A stretch of DNA of 64,000 nucleotides from Embleya sp040605455 (GTDB lineage: Bacteria; Actinomycetota; Actinomycetes; Streptomycetales; Streptomycetaceae): the NCBI RefSeq assembly GCF_040605455.1, contig NZ_JBEXCV010000004.1, positions 1-64,000 on the forward strand, written 5' to 3'. Shown here piece after piece: positions 16,510-25,273 of the stretch. The notes beneath the pieces are model-generated. The model made no database searches. It saw only the letters and a program-made list of their open reading frames with translations, and was not told the origin of the DNA. The stretch's first letter is position 1. Every line of letters begins with the position of its first letter. The position numbers and the translations under genes are program-made.

Positions 16510-17343
16510 TCAGTTGAGTGTGTCCGGGTCCGGGCCGATCCGCCCGCCGCGATCCAGGGCGTTGATCGCGCCCAGCTCGGCGGCGCTCAGTTCGAAGTCG
16601 AACACCTCGAAGTTCTCCCGAATCCGGGAGGGGGTGACCGACTTGGGGATCACGATGTTGCCCAGCTGGAGGTGCCAGCGCAGCACCACCTGGGCTGCCG
16701 ACCGGCCGTGCGCGCGGGCCACCTCGGCGATCACCGGGTCCCCCAGCAGTTCGCCGCCCTGGCCCAGCGGGCTCCACGCCTCGGTCGCGATCGCGTGCGC
16801 GCGGTCGTAGCCGCGCACTTTGCCCTGCTGGAAGTAGGGATGCAGCTCGACCTGGTTGACCGAGGGCACCACGGCGGTGTGTTCGAGCAGCCGGATCAGG
16901 TGGTCGGGCTGGAAGTTGGACACGCCGATCGTGCGCACCCGGCCGTCCGCGAGCAGCTTTTCGAAAGCCCGCCAGGTGTCCAGGTAGCGGTCCCGGTTCG
17001 GGGTCGGCCAGTGGATCAGGTACATGTCGACGTAGTCGAGGCCGAGTTTGGCCACGCTCTCGTCGAACGCGACCAGGGTCGAGTCGTAGCCCTGTGCGGT
17101 GTTCCACAGCTTGGTCGTCACGAACAGTTCCGCGCGAGGCACCGAGGAGGCGGCCAGCGCCCGGCCGACGCCCGCCTCATTGCCGTAGGCGGCGGCGGTG
17201 TCGATGCTGCGGTAGCCCACCTCCAGCGCGGTCGCCACGGCGGTGGTCGCCTCGTCGTTGTCGACCTGGAAGACCCCGAAGCCGAGCTGCGGGATGGTGG
17301 CGCCGTTGTTCAGGGTGATGTCGGGAACGGGGGTGGAGCTCAT
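16510..17343 (-). CDS. aldo/keto reductase (2,5-diketogluconate reductase type)
   Basis: This 277-residue (alpha/beta)8 NADPH-dependent oxidoreductase shows the catalytic tetrad: Asp and Tyr in SIDTAAAYGNE, Lys in FVTTKLWN and His in YLIHWPTP. The cofactor stretch IPKSVTPSRIRENFEVFDF lies near the C-terminus. This is the AKR5 pattern (methylglyoxal or 2,5-diketo-D-gluconate reductase). It lies 47 bp downstream of an MFS transporter on the same strand and probably shares its transcript, under the divergent MarR gene. The physiological aldehyde or ketone is unknown. Confidence 0.9.
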   Translation of the reverse strand: MSSTPVPDITLNNGATIPQLGFGVFQVDNDEATTAVATALEVGYRSIDTAAAYGNEAGVGRALAASSVPRAELFVTTKLWNTAQGYDSTLVAFDESVAKLGLDYVDMYLIHWPTPNRDRYLDTWRAFEKLLADGRVRTIGVSNFQPDHLIRLLEHTAVVPSVNQVELHPYFQQGKVRGYDRAHAIATEAWSPLGQGGELLGDPVIAEVARAHGRSAAQVVLRWHLQLGNIVIPKSVTPSRIRENFEVFDFELSAAELGAINALDRGGRIGPDPDTLN

Positions 17344-17390
17344 GGCTGGGATCGTCCTTCGTCGTAGGGGTCGGGCGGGGCGGCCCGGCA

Positions 17391-18662
17391 TCAACCGAGG
17401 AGCCGAGCGGGTTGCTCGGCGGCTCGGTCCCCGGCGCCGAAGTCGCCCTGCCCGCTCTGCCCGCTGAGCGCGGTCCGCACACCGGGCGGGTGCGCCGCCA
17501 CGACGCGCGAGCGGGTCAGCGCACGCCGTTCCAGGCCGTGGGCGAGCACCGCGAGGGCCAGCGCGCCCAGCGCCAGGGCCGCACCGGCCCAGTTCGCCGA
17601 CTCGTAGCCGTGGCCCGCGTCGATCACCAGGCCGCCCAGCCACGCGGCGATCGCGTTGCCGAGGTTGAACGCGCCGATGTTCACCGCGGCGGCCAGCGTC
17701 GGCGCGCCCGCGGCGTTGTCCATCACCCGCTTCTGCAAGGGCGGCACGGTGGCGAAGCCCAGCGCACCGATCAGGAACAGCGTGATCACCGACGCGGTCT
17801 TGTCGTGCGCGGTCACCGTGAACAGCGCCAACACACCCGCGAGCGCGAGCAGCGAGCCGTACAGCAGCGGCATCAGGTGCCGGTCGGCGAGCCGGCCGCC
17901 GACCGCGTTGCCGACCAGCATGCCCAGGCCGACCACCGCGAGCAGCCAGGTGACCGCACCCTCGGAGAAGCCCGCGACGTCGGTCATCATCGGCTTGACG
18001 TAGGTGAGCGCGGCGAACACGCCGCCGAAGCCGAGCACCGTCATGCCCATCGCGAGCAGCACCTGGACGTTGCGGAACACCGCGAGTTCGTGGCGCAGGC
18101 GCACGCCCTCGGGCTTGGGCTGTTCGGGCACCAGCCTGGCGATGCCCACGGCGGCCGGCACGCCGAGCGCGGCGACGATCAGGAAGGTCAGCCGCCAGCT
18201 CACCGACTGGCCGATCAGCGTGCCCAGCGGCACGCCGAGCACGTTGGCCAGGGTCAGGCCGGCGAACATCGTGGAGATCGCCGCGGCCTTCTTCTCCGGC
18301 GCGACCAGGTCGGCGGCCACCACCGAGCCGATCCCGAAGAAGGCGCCGTGGGTGAGGGAGGCGACCACGCGGCCGAGCAGGATCACGCCGAACGCCGGGG
18401 CCAGCGCGGTCAGCGCGTTCCCCAGGACGAACAGTCCCATCAGCAGGATCAGCATGCGCTTGCGCGAGACGCGGGTGCCCAGGACGGTCATCAGCGGGGC
18501 ACCCAGGAGCACACCGACCGCATACCCGCTGACCAGGAGCCCGGCGGTGGTGATCGAGACTTCGAAGGTGCCCGCGACCTCGGGCAACAGGCCGAGGATG
18601 ACGAACTCGGTGGTCCCGATGCCGAAGGCCCCGATGGCGAGGGCCAGCAGTGCGAGAGGCAC
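17391..18662 (-). CDS. MFS efflux transporter, DHA1 family
   Basis: This 423-residue protein has 12 predicted helices. It starts IGAFGIGTTEFVILGLLPEV, the usual N-terminus of the AraJ/Cmx/YdhP-type drug:H+ antiporters. The DHA1 motif A appears as GAPLMTVLGTRVSRKRML, and helix 5 holds ANVLGVPLGTLIGQ. It exports sugars, drugs or toxic metabolites. GTG 18662 is chosen because the protein then begins at helix 1; AAAGGGG lies upstream. It is divergent from a MarR gene with a dyad operator between them and is followed by an aldo/keto reductase. Confidence 0.9.
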   Translation of the reverse strand: MPLALLALAIGAFGIGTTEFVILGLLPEVAGTFEVSITTAGLLVSGYAVGVLLGAPLMTVLGTRVSRKRMLILLMGLFVLGNALTALAPAFGVILLGRVVASLTHGAFFGIGSVVAADLVAPEKKAAAISTMFAGLTLANVLGVPLGTLIGQSVSWRLTFLIVAALGVPAAVGIARLVPEQPKPEGVRLRHELAVFRNVQVLLAMGMTVLGFGGVFAALTYVKPMMTDVAGFSEGAVTWLLAVVGLGMLVGNAVGGRLADRHLMPLLYGSLLALAGVLALFTVTAHDKTASVITLFLIGALGFATVPPLQKRVMDNAAGAPTLAAAVNIGAFNLGNAIAAWLGGLVIDAGHGYESANWAGAALALGALALAVLAHGLERRALTRSRVVAAHPPGVRTALSGQSGQGDFGAGDRAAEQPARLLG

Positions 18663-18751
18663 GGAGTACCCCTTTCGAGGAGGTGGAGGACGGAGCGCAC
18701 GACATGCGCCCGGGCATGGCGTGCACAAACCGCTTACAGGCGTCGACAATA

Positions 18752-18775
18752 TTTGCACACGCTGATCGATGCAAA
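18752..18775. promoter_or_regulatory. dyad operator between MFS and MarR genes
   Basis: TTTGCA, 12 bp, TGCAAA is a perfect inverted repeat in the 148-bp divergent spacer, close to the MarR start. It is a natural candidate for MarR binding and autoregulation. Confidence 0.55.
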
Positions 18776-18810
18776 CGCGGGCTATTTCACTTCGGAGGTA
18801 TCCTGAGCGC

Positions 18811-19275
18811 ATGGGACAACAGAGGCAGGTCATCGAACCGCCACTCGCGCAGGGCTGGTGCGCGCTCGCGGCGCTGCACAATCGCATCGACGCGCACATC
18901 GAACGTGCACTCCAGAGCGAACACGACCTGAGCGTGCGCGAGTTCTCGGTCCTGGACGTGCTGAACCGGCAGGACGGCTACCACCTGCGGATGAACGAAC
19001 TCTCCGACGCGGTGGTGCTGAGCCAAAGCGCCACCACACGCCTGGTCACCCGCCTGGAGGAGCGCGGCCTACTCTCGCGCTACCTGTGCGACACCGACCG
19101 CCGGGGCATCTACACCGAGGTCACCTCGCCCGGCTGCGACCTCCTCGCCGCTGCCCGCCCCACCCACGACAAGGCCCTCCGCGAATCCCTCACAGACGCC
19201 GAACAACGCCCCGAACTCGCCCCCCTGGTCGAGGCGGTCAAATCCCTGGGCACACCCAGCCCATCCAACGTCTGA
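18811..19275 (+). CDS. MarR-family regulator
   Basis: This 154-residue winged-helix regulator contains SVREFSVLDVLNRQ, MNELSDAVVLSQSATTRLVTRL (recognition helix near 70) and the wing LCDTDRRGIYTEVTSPG. MarR proteins usually repress a divergent efflux gene and let go when a small ligand binds; here the divergent gene is an MFS transporter. ATG 18811 is preceded by GGAGG about 12 bp upstream. There is a Cys in the wing (YLCDTDRRG), so thiol sensing is possible but unproven. Confidence 0.9.
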   Translation: MGQQRQVIEPPLAQGWCALAALHNRIDAHIERALQSEHDLSVREFSVLDVLNRQDGYHLRMNELSDAVVLSQSATTRLVTRLEERGLLSRYLCDTDRRGIYTEVTSPGCDLLAAARPTHDKALRESLTDAEQRPELAPLVEAVKSLGTPSPSNV

Positions 19276-19308
19276 ACACACCCGACCCCACCCGCAGCCA
19301 CACAACAT

Positions 19309-19332
19309 CCAGCCCGTCCGGCGCTTGAGGAC
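19309..19332. repeat. dispersed repeat copy
   Basis: Copy of the core cccgtccggcgcttgagg found three times at 1-145. It lies between the convergent MarR and lactonase genes. Confidence 0.9.
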
Positions 19333-19361
19333 ACCCGAAACCCGCCCACCCCACGGGCAAA

Positions 19362-19404
19362 CGCCGGACGAGCCGATCCAGCCCGTCCGGCGCCTGAGGA
19401 CGAC
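19362..19404. terminator. dispersed repeat as a hairpin (likely bidirectional terminator)
   Basis: A variant core, cccgtccggcgcctgagg, pairs with an inverted half at 19362-19373 (12-bp stem with one mismatch, 7-base loop) right after the lactonase stop. Paired copies of this repeat at convergent 3' ends are likely terminators. Confidence 0.65.
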
Positions 19405-19409
19405 GACCC

Positions 19410-20459
19410 CTACACCAAGATGCTCGTCGGGCTCCCCGTCGAGAGCGCGACACCCAACGCCGTGAGCCGCCCCGACCCCGGATCGCACCGGAATCCGGTG
19501 ACCGTGTCCCCCCGCTGATTCGCCACGTACAACACGTCTCCCACCAGCGTCAGATCCCGCGGCCAGGCCCCGCCCACCGGCACCTCCTCGACGAGGGCCA
19601 ATTCCGCGCCGTCCACCGCGAGCACCGAGACGGTGTCCGGCCCCCGGTTCGCCACGTACACGAACCGCCCGTCCTCGGCCGCGACGACCCCCGACGGCGC
19701 ACCCTCGCCGCCGGAAAGCACGAACGGCTTGCCCGCCACCGTGAGCGCCCCCGTGCGCGGGTCGCTGCGCAGCGGCGTGACCGTCGCGTTCAACTCCCCC
19801 GCGAGCCACGCCAGATCGTTCGGCCCGTACGCGATGTTCCGGGGCCCGGTGCCGGGCGGCAGGGTCACCTTCGGCCCCTCCGCGATCGTGCCCGCCTCGG
19901 CGTCGAAGCTGAGGTGGTACACGGTGTCCGACCCCAGGTCGCACACCACGAGCCACTCGCCGCCGGCCGCGAACGTCACCTGGTGGGCGTGCGAGGAAGC
20001 CTGTCGCTCCTTCACCGGCCCGGACCCGGTCAGCCGCACGTGCGTCGCCGCCTCGCCGAGCGTGCCGTCGTCGGCGATCGGATGCACGGTGACGCTGCCG
20101 CCGCCGTAGTTGGCCACCACCACGAACCGCCCGGTGGGATCGGCCGCGAGGTGGCAGGGCCCCGCGCCGAGCGTGGACACCTCGCCCAGCGGCACCAGCC
20201 GTTCGTCCTGCACCGAGTACGCGCCGACCGCGCCCTCGCCGCCCCGCTCGCTCACGGCGTAGAGGAAACGACCCGAGGGGTGCCGGGCCACGTACGAGGG
20301 CGAGATCGCCGGGATCACCGCGGACGGCGTGCCGAGCAGCCCGGTCTCCGGGTCCTGCCGGCACACCGTGATGCCGGTGCCGTGACCCTCCATGTCGGCC
20401 GTGTACGCACCCACGTACACGAGCGGTCCGCGTCGGTCGGAAGCATTTGGTGAGGTCAC
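19410..20459 (-). CDS. lactonase-family beta-propeller protein (6-phosphogluconolactonase type)
   Basis: This 349-residue seven-bladed propeller is of the YbhE/Pgl family. Repeated blades end in strands such as RFLYAVSERGG, RFVVVANYGGGSVTVHP, EWLVVCDLGSDTVYHLS, RFVYVANRGPDTVSVL and DVLYVANQRGDTVTGF. The HAHQVTF and GPRNIAY segments fit the family active-site rim. Members hydrolyse 6-phosphogluconolactone or other lactones; others are muconate cycloisomerase-like. There is no signal peptide. GTG 20459 follows AGGAG by 6 bp. Pentose-phosphate genes are not adjacent, so the substrate is uncertain. Confidence 0.85.
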   Translation of the reverse strand: MTSPNASDRRGPLVYVGAYTADMEGHGTGITVCRQDPETGLLGTPSAVIPAISPSYVARHPSGRFLYAVSERGGEGAVGAYSVQDERLVPLGEVSTLGAGPCHLAADPTGRFVVVANYGGGSVTVHPIADDGTLGEAATHVRLTGSGPVKERQASSHAHQVTFAAGGEWLVVCDLGSDTVYHLSFDAEAGTIAEGPKVTLPPGTGPRNIAYGPNDLAWLAGELNATVTPLRSDPRTGALTVAGKPFVLSGGEGAPSGVVAAEDGRFVYVANRGPDTVSVLAVDGAELALVEEVPVGGAWPRDLTLVGDVLYVANQRGDTVTGFRCDPGSGRLTALGVALSTGSPTSILV

Positions 20460-20650
20460 ACGGTTCTCCTGTTGTCTGGCCTGAGGCGGACGACCGTCGA
20501 TCGACTCTTGATCCATCGGCCGAGCATCCATCGGTCGAGCCGACGAAGCCGACCACGCAGATCATCGCGGATCGATCGCTTCGTCGCCGCCGATGTCATG
20601 CTCCTCCCCGACCCGGCCGCCTGCACACCAGTCGCCCGGCCCGGACCTGG

Positions 20651-21307
20651 TCACTGCCGCGCGCGGACCGCGTAGCCCAACACCTCGGCGCTCAACAGCG
20701 ATTCGACCGCGTCCAGTTGCGCCAACGCGTACGCGGCCGCCGCGTCCACCCCGCTGCCGGCCGCGATTCGCCGGCCGATGCCTCGGAAGACGGCCTGCTG
20801 GATCCCGGCGAGCTGCCCGGCGATCAGCGCCGGCACCGGGTCTTCCAGCGCCGCGCCCGCCTCTTCGGCCAGGGTCGCGCCGAGCGCGTCCGCGCCCAGT
20901 TGCTGCATCCGCCACAGTCGAGCCATCAGCGCGGGCGACCCTTGCATGACATTCATGAAGCGCTCGTAGCCCTCGACCAGGCCCACGTACGGCGACCGCG
21001 CCTGGACGTCCCGGCGCAGCGCGTCCAGCACCGCGCGCGCCGCGGACTGGCCCACCGCACGCTCGCGCACGATCCGGGCCGGCCGGTCGACCACCTCGGA
21101 CTCGCGGTCGAAGAACAGGTCCTCCTTGGCCGGGAAGTAGTTGTAGACGGTGTTCACGGACACCTCGGCCGCATCGGCGATCTGCGCGACGGTCACCGCG
21201 TCGAACCCGCGCTCCAGGAACAGTCCGGTCGCGATGTCCGAGATGTGCGTCCGGGTGCGGCGCTTCTTGCGCTCGCGCAGCCCTTCGGCGGGTTCCGACT
21301 CCGTCAT
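20651..21307 (-). CDS. TetR-family regulator
   Basis: This 218-residue protein has an N-terminal HTH (about residues 15-60; HISDIATGLFLERGFDAVTV and AEVSVNTVYNYFPAKEDLFF) and an all-helical ligand domain. It is divergent from a DrrA/DrrB-type ABC exporter with a 22-bp dyad in the 79-bp spacer, so it most likely represses the exporter and itself until an exported compound binds. The start is ATG 21307. Confidence 0.9.
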   Translation of the reverse strand: MTESEPAEGLRERKKRRTRTHISDIATGLFLERGFDAVTVAQIADAAEVSVNTVYNYFPAKEDLFFDRESEVVDRPARIVRERAVGQSAARAVLDALRRDVQARSPYVGLVEGYERFMNVMQGSPALMARLWRMQQLGADALGATLAEEAGAALEDPVPALIAGQLAGIQQAVFRGIGRRIAAGSGVDAAAAYALAQLDAVESLLSAEVLGYAVRARQ

Positions 21308-21347
21308 GCGCCCATCCTAGCCTTCATGGGGTCATTTTAAATTTGGG

Positions 21348-21369
21348 GTCGTTGCAAAATTTTAACGAC
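21348..21369. promoter_or_regulatory. TetR operator candidate
   Basis: GTCGTT, 10 bp, AACGAC forms a perfect dyad in a strikingly AT-rich spacer between the TetR gene and the ABC exporter. A -10-like TATGTT follows at 21370-21375, so a bound repressor would block that promoter. Transcription would begin only a few bases before ATG 21387. Confidence 0.55.
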
Positions 21370-21386
21370 TATGTTTCGGTAGGCCC

Positions 21387-22172
21387 ATGACACCGGTCAT
21401 CCACACCACCGGGCTCGCCCGGACCTTCACGACCAAACGCGGCACCGTCGAGGCTGTCCGCGGCATCGACCTGACCGTCCCGGCGGGCGAGATCCTGGGC
21501 TTCCTGGGTCCCAACGGCGCCGGCAAGACCACCACCCTGCGGATGCTCACCACACTGCTCGCCCCCACCGGCGGCAGCGCCACCGTGGCCGGCCACGACC
21601 TCCTGCGCGACTCGGCGAGCGTGCGCACGCGGATCGGCTACGTCGCCCAGTCCGGCGGCGTCGACCCCGCCGTGTCGGTGCGCGAGGAACTGACCACCCA
21701 GGCCCGGCTGTACCGCCTGGACAAGGCGGACGCCCGGGCCCGGGCCGCCGAGTTGGCCGCCGACCTGGACCTGCTCGACCTGCTGGACCGCCCGTGCGCG
21801 GCGCTCTCCGGTGGACAGCGCCGCCGACTCGACATCGCGATGGGCCTGGTCCACCACCCCGACGTGCTCTTTTTGGACGAGCCCACCACCGGCCTGGACC
21901 CGGGCAGTCGAGTGGATCTGTGGGACCTGATCCGGCGGATCCGCGACCAATGGGGTACCACGGTCTTCCTGACCACGCACTACCTGGACGAGGCCGACGC
22001 GCTCGCGGACCGGCTCGTGGTGGTCGACCACGGCCGCGTCGTCGCCCAGGGCACGGCACACGCGCTCAAGACCGAGTACGCGGGTTCCCCGAACGCCTCG
22101 CTCCAGGACGCGTTCATCGCCATCACCGGTCGGCGCACCCCCGCGCCGAGCGAGACTCCGATCGCCGTCTGA
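21387..22172 (+). CDS. ABC transporter ATP-binding protein (DrrA-like)
   Basis: This 261-residue single ATPase domain has Walker A GPNGAGKTTTLRML near residue 41, Q-loop YVAQSGG, signature LSGGQRRRLDIAMGL, Walker B LFLDEPTTGLD and switch His TTHYLDEAD. Sequence and partner fit the daunorubicin-resistance (DrrA) group that energises export of drugs or lipids. It is followed 16 bp later by its permease. It is shorter than typical DrrA (about 330 residues) because the C-terminal extension is short. Confidence 0.92.
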   Translation: MTPVIHTTGLARTFTTKRGTVEAVRGIDLTVPAGEILGFLGPNGAGKTTTLRMLTTLLAPTGGSATVAGHDLLRDSASVRTRIGYVAQSGGVDPAVSVREELTTQARLYRLDKADARARAAELAADLDLLDLLDRPCAALSGGQRRRLDIAMGLVHHPDVLFLDEPTTGLDPGSRVDLWDLIRRIRDQWGTTVFLTTHYLDEADALADRLVVVDHGRVVAQGTAHALKTEYAGSPNASLQDAFIAITGRRTPAPSETPIAV

Positions 22173-22188
22173 CCCGGCAGAGGTAGCC

Positions 22189-23022
22189 ATGTCCACGCCA
22201 TCCACACCGCCGACACCGTCCCCCGGGACCGTCCGGATCGCGCCGCCCGCACGACCGGTTCCGTCCGCATCCTCCGCCCTCGTGTCCGATACGTTCCTGA
22301 TCTTCGGCCGCTACCTGCGCCAGACCGTGTCCGCCAGGATCGGCCTGATCTTCGGGATCATCCAGCCGCTGCTGTTCCTGATCCTGTTCGGCCCGCTCCT
22401 GCGCGATGTCCCGCTCGGCGGCGACGGCGACTCCTGGCAGATTCTGGTCCCCGGCCTGCTGGTCCAGCTCGGGCTGTTCAGCGCCGCGTTCGCCGGCTTC
22501 GGGATCCTGATCGAGAAGCAGCACGGTGTGGTGGAGCGCATGCGGGTCACTCCCGTGAGCCGACTGGCGCTGCTACTCGGGCGGGTGCTCAAGGACATCG
22601 CCCAGATGCTCGTCCAGTCCGTGGTGCTGGTCGTGGTCGGTGTGGCGTTCGGGCTGCGCGCGCCACTGCTCGGCGTGCTGATCGGATTCGGCTTCGTCGC
22701 GCTGATGACCGCCTCGCTCGCGTCCTTGTCCTACGCCCTGGCAATGCGGGTGAACAGCCCGCAGGAGTTCGCCCCGGTGGTGAACTCGGTGAACCTGCCG
22801 GTGATGCTGCTGTCCGGCATCCTGCTGCCGATGTCGCTGGCCCCGGGCTGGCTGGACGGCATCTCCCGAGGCAACCCGCTGCGCTACCAGGTACAGGCGG
22901 TGCGGTCAGCGTTCGTCGGCGACTACGGCAGCACGGTCGGTATGGGCGTGCTGGCCGCGCTCGCGTTGGCCGCGGTGTCGGTGGTGCTGGGCGTCCGCGT
23001 GTTCCGCCGCGCCGGCGCCTAG
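22189..23022 (+). CDS. ABC-2 type permease (DrrB-like)
   Basis: This 277-residue integral membrane protein has a Pro/Ser-rich N-terminal tail of about 30 residues and six predicted helices. It shows the ABC-2 pattern IIQPLLFLILFG, EKQHGVVERMRVTPVSRLAL (coupling helix) and LSGILLPMSLAPGWL. It forms the exporter with the preceding ATPase gene. Expression is probably controlled by the divergent TetR protein. The substrate is unknown; no biosynthetic cluster is adjacent. Confidence 0.9.
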   Translation: MSTPSTPPTPSPGTVRIAPPARPVPSASSALVSDTFLIFGRYLRQTVSARIGLIFGIIQPLLFLILFGPLLRDVPLGGDGDSWQILVPGLLVQLGLFSAAFAGFGILIEKQHGVVERMRVTPVSRLALLLGRVLKDIAQMLVQSVVLVVVGVAFGLRAPLLGVLIGFGFVALMTASLASLSYALAMRVNSPQEFAPVVNSVNLPVMLLSGILLPMSLAPGWLDGISRGNPLRYQVQAVRSAFVGDYGSTVGMGVLAALALAAVSVVLGVRVFRRAGA

Positions 23023-23074
23023 TCGGCCGGTCGTTCCCGGGCACTTCGATCCACCGCGACGGCGGCACGGGCGC

Positions 23075-24052
23075 TCACGCGTACCGCGCCGCCGTCGCAC
23101 GCGCGGCGGTGGCCAGTTCCGCGCGCAGTTCGGGTGGGCCCAGGACCTCGACCTCCGGGCCGAGCCGCAACAGTTCCGCCACGCCCACCTCGATCGACTC
23201 GATCGGGAAGACGGCCCGGACCCGGCCGTCCGGCAGCGGCTCTCCCACACTCGCCTCGACGGTGTCCGCCACGTACGCCCCGAACAGTTGTCGGACGAAC
23301 CGGCGCGCGTCCTCGCTCAGTAGCACGTCCGCGCGGATCGGACGCAACTGTTCGACGAAGTCCCGGGACCAGGTCTGCCAGTAGGCCGCGAGGTCGAAGG
23401 TCGGATCACGCTCGAACACCTCGTCGAGCACGTCCAGCTCCTCGATCCGCACCACCCGATACGTGCGGTCGCGATGCTCGCCCGCCTGCACCGTGCGGGC
23501 CACCAGGTACCACGCGCCCGCCTTGAGCACGAGGCCGTACGGCTCCAGGTCCCGGGTGACCTCACCGCCCCAGCGCCGGTAGTGCACCCGGATCCGCCGG
23601 TCGGTCCACACCGCGGCGGCGATCCTGGCCAGTTCGGGCGAGCGGTCCGCCTCGCGATGCCAGCCCGGCGCGTCCAGGTGGAAGCGCAGTTGCGCGCGGC
23701 CCACCCGCTCGCGCAGCTCGGCGGGCAGCCCCGCCTGGACCTTGAGCTGCGCGGACGCGACCACCGCGCCCAGCCCCAGCTCGGCCGCGGGCCCGGGCAG
23801 ACCGGCCAGGAACAGCGCGTCCGCCTCGTCATGCGTGAGCCCGTTGATCCGCGTGCGAAAGCCCTCCATCAGCCGGTACCCGCCGGCCGGCCCACGCTCG
23901 GCGTACACCGGCACGCCCGCCGCGCCGAGCGCCTCGACGTCGCGGTAGACGGTGCGTACCGACACCTCCAACTGCTCGGCCAGTTCGGTCGCGGTGACCA
24001 AACCCCGGGTTTGCAGAGTCATCAGGATGGTCAGCAGTCGGCTCGCGCGCAT
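23075..24052 (-). CDS. YafY-type HTH-WYL regulator
   Basis: This 325-residue protein has an N-terminal DeoR-like HTH (LAEQLEVSVRTVYRDVEALG near residue 25). The central WYL domain (about 140-235) contains EPYGLVLKAGAWYLVARTVQ, and a C-terminal WCX domain follows. WYL domains bind small ligands or nucleic acids and tune transcription. It is divergent from an SRPBCC-domain gene, a common pairing in actinomycetes, with a perfect TACCTG/CAGGTA dyad between them. ATG 24052 begins at MRASRLLTILMTLQ, the usual N-terminus. Confidence 0.92.
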   Translation of the reverse strand: MRASRLLTILMTLQTRGLVTATELAEQLEVSVRTVYRDVEALGAAGVPVYAERGPAGGYRLMEGFRTRINGLTHDEADALFLAGLPGPAAELGLGAVVASAQLKVQAGLPAELRERVGRAQLRFHLDAPGWHREADRSPELARIAAAVWTDRRIRVHYRRWGGEVTRDLEPYGLVLKAGAWYLVARTVQAGEHRDRTYRVVRIEELDVLDEVFERDPTFDLAAYWQTWSRDFVEQLRPIRADVLLSEDARRFVRQLFGAYVADTVEASVGEPLPDGRVRAVFPIESIEVGVAELLRLGPEVEVLGPPELRAELATAARATAARYA

Positions 24053-24070
24053 GATCGCCAGTGTCGCGCA

Positions 24071-24093
24071 TACCTGACGGGTATTGACAGGTA
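24071..24093. promoter_or_regulatory. dyad operator between WYL and SRPBCC genes
   Basis: TACCTG, 11 bp, CAGGTA is a perfect inverted repeat in the 122-bp divergent spacer, with TTGACA (24084-24089) overlapping the right arm on the plus strand. It is a candidate binding site for the WYL regulator. Confidence 0.55.
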
Positions 24094-24174
24094 CTCGATC
24101 GAGATCGGGCGGCGCCACGGGACCGGGCAGCGCGAGACCGGGCGACGCAAGCACTGCACCGGAAGGGTTGGACC

Positions 24175-24597
24175 ATGAACGACACCACGGGCCGGACACA
24201 GGACGCGGGCTATCGGATCGGCGTGTCCAAGACGCTCCCGTATCCCGTCGAGCAGGTGTGGGAACTGATCACCTCCGCCGCCGGCCTGGCCCTGTGGCTG
24301 GGCGAGGACGTGGACCTGACCCCGACCCGGGGTGCGCCGTACGCCACCGCCGACGGCAGCACCGGCGAGGTGCGTGGGTGGCGCGAACCGGACCGGGTCC
24401 GGGTGACGAGCCGAGTGCCGGGTTGGGATCACGACACGACCGTGCAGGTCGCGATGAGCGCGAGCGGGCCGGGACGGACCGTGCTGCGGTTTCACCAGGA
24501 GTGGCTGGCCGACCCCGACGAGCGGGCCCGGCAACGAACCCACTGGCAGGGCGTGATGGCGGCGGTCGAGCGGGCACTGGCAGCGCCGAACGGGTGA
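24175..24597 (+). CDS. SRPBCC-domain protein (AHSA1-like)
   Basis: This 140-residue protein has the helix-grip fold pattern: YRIGVSKTLPYPVEQVWELI, AAGLALWLGED, GEVRGWREPDRVRVTS, and a long C-terminal helix after RTHWQGVMAAVERAL. The family binds hydrophobic ligands or acts as an Hsp90-activator-like fold; no enzyme activity can be assigned. It starts 122 bp from the divergent WYL regulator and probably belongs to its regulon. Confidence 0.82.
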   Translation: MNDTTGRTQDAGYRIGVSKTLPYPVEQVWELITSAAGLALWLGEDVDLTPTRGAPYATADGSTGEVRGWREPDRVRVTSRVPGWDHDTTVQVAMSASGPGRTVLRFHQEWLADPDERARQRTHWQGVMAAVERALAAPNG

Positions 24598-24771
24598 AAT
24601 GCGCCGCCGAATCGGTGCACTTCCGTTCGGGATCTTCGCATCCGTGCCATTCGTTGATCGACCATCGAGGGACGTCGGCAGGGCCCCGACCTCGGTGCCG
24701 AAGTCTCGACAAGGCAGTGGATCTCGGTACGGCAGCGAGGTCCGTCCGGAATGGAAACGGAGAACGGCGCG

Positions 24772-25005
24772 ATGAGCGGCTTCCTCGACAAGGCCAAGAA
24801 GATGGCCGAAGACACCATGAACACCGGCAAGCAGAGGGTCGAGGAGGTCCAGGTGGGCCGGGAGGCGGCCACGCTGCTCAAGCAGTTGGGCACCGCCTAT
24901 TGGCGGGAGCAGCGCAGCGGCGGCACGCACGAGGAGGTCACCCGGGCACTCGCCGCGCTGGACGAGCACGTGGCCAAGCACGGCGACGCGGCATTGCGCG
25001 ACTGA
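24772..25005 (+). CDS. small helical cytosolic protein, unknown function
   Basis: This 77-residue charged protein is probably all helix: MSGFLDKAKKMAEDTMNTGK, then EVQVGREAATLLKQLGTAYWREQ, then HEEVTRALAALDEHVAKHG. It has no membrane segment or Cys. ATG 24772 has GGAGAA 8 bp upstream; ATG 24751 is an alternative. Codon third positions are almost all G or C, supporting a real gene. Similar small proteins occur in many streptomycetes, but no function is known to me. Confidence 0.7.
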   Translation: MSGFLDKAKKMAEDTMNTGKQRVEEVQVGREAATLLKQLGTAYWREQRSGGTHEEVTRALAALDEHVAKHGDAALRD

Positions 25006-25273
25006 ACCGCCGGTCGCCGACCGACCGGCCCACGGAACGCCGGCACCACGAGGGGGCCGGGTTCCATGCCCCGCCCCGTTGCGGCGGGTTCGGTGTCCGT
25101 GCGACTCCGGGCGACACGTGTCGCACACCCGGCGTAGCCCAGCCGGGTCGGGCCGGGCCGTTCGGTACGGTTCAGCTCGGTGCGTGGCGAGACGGGGTCG
25201 GTGCGGTGCGGTGCCGGTCGCACGATCCGTCAGCGGCATTCGATCGCAAACGTCGGCAACCGATGGCGCTCGG

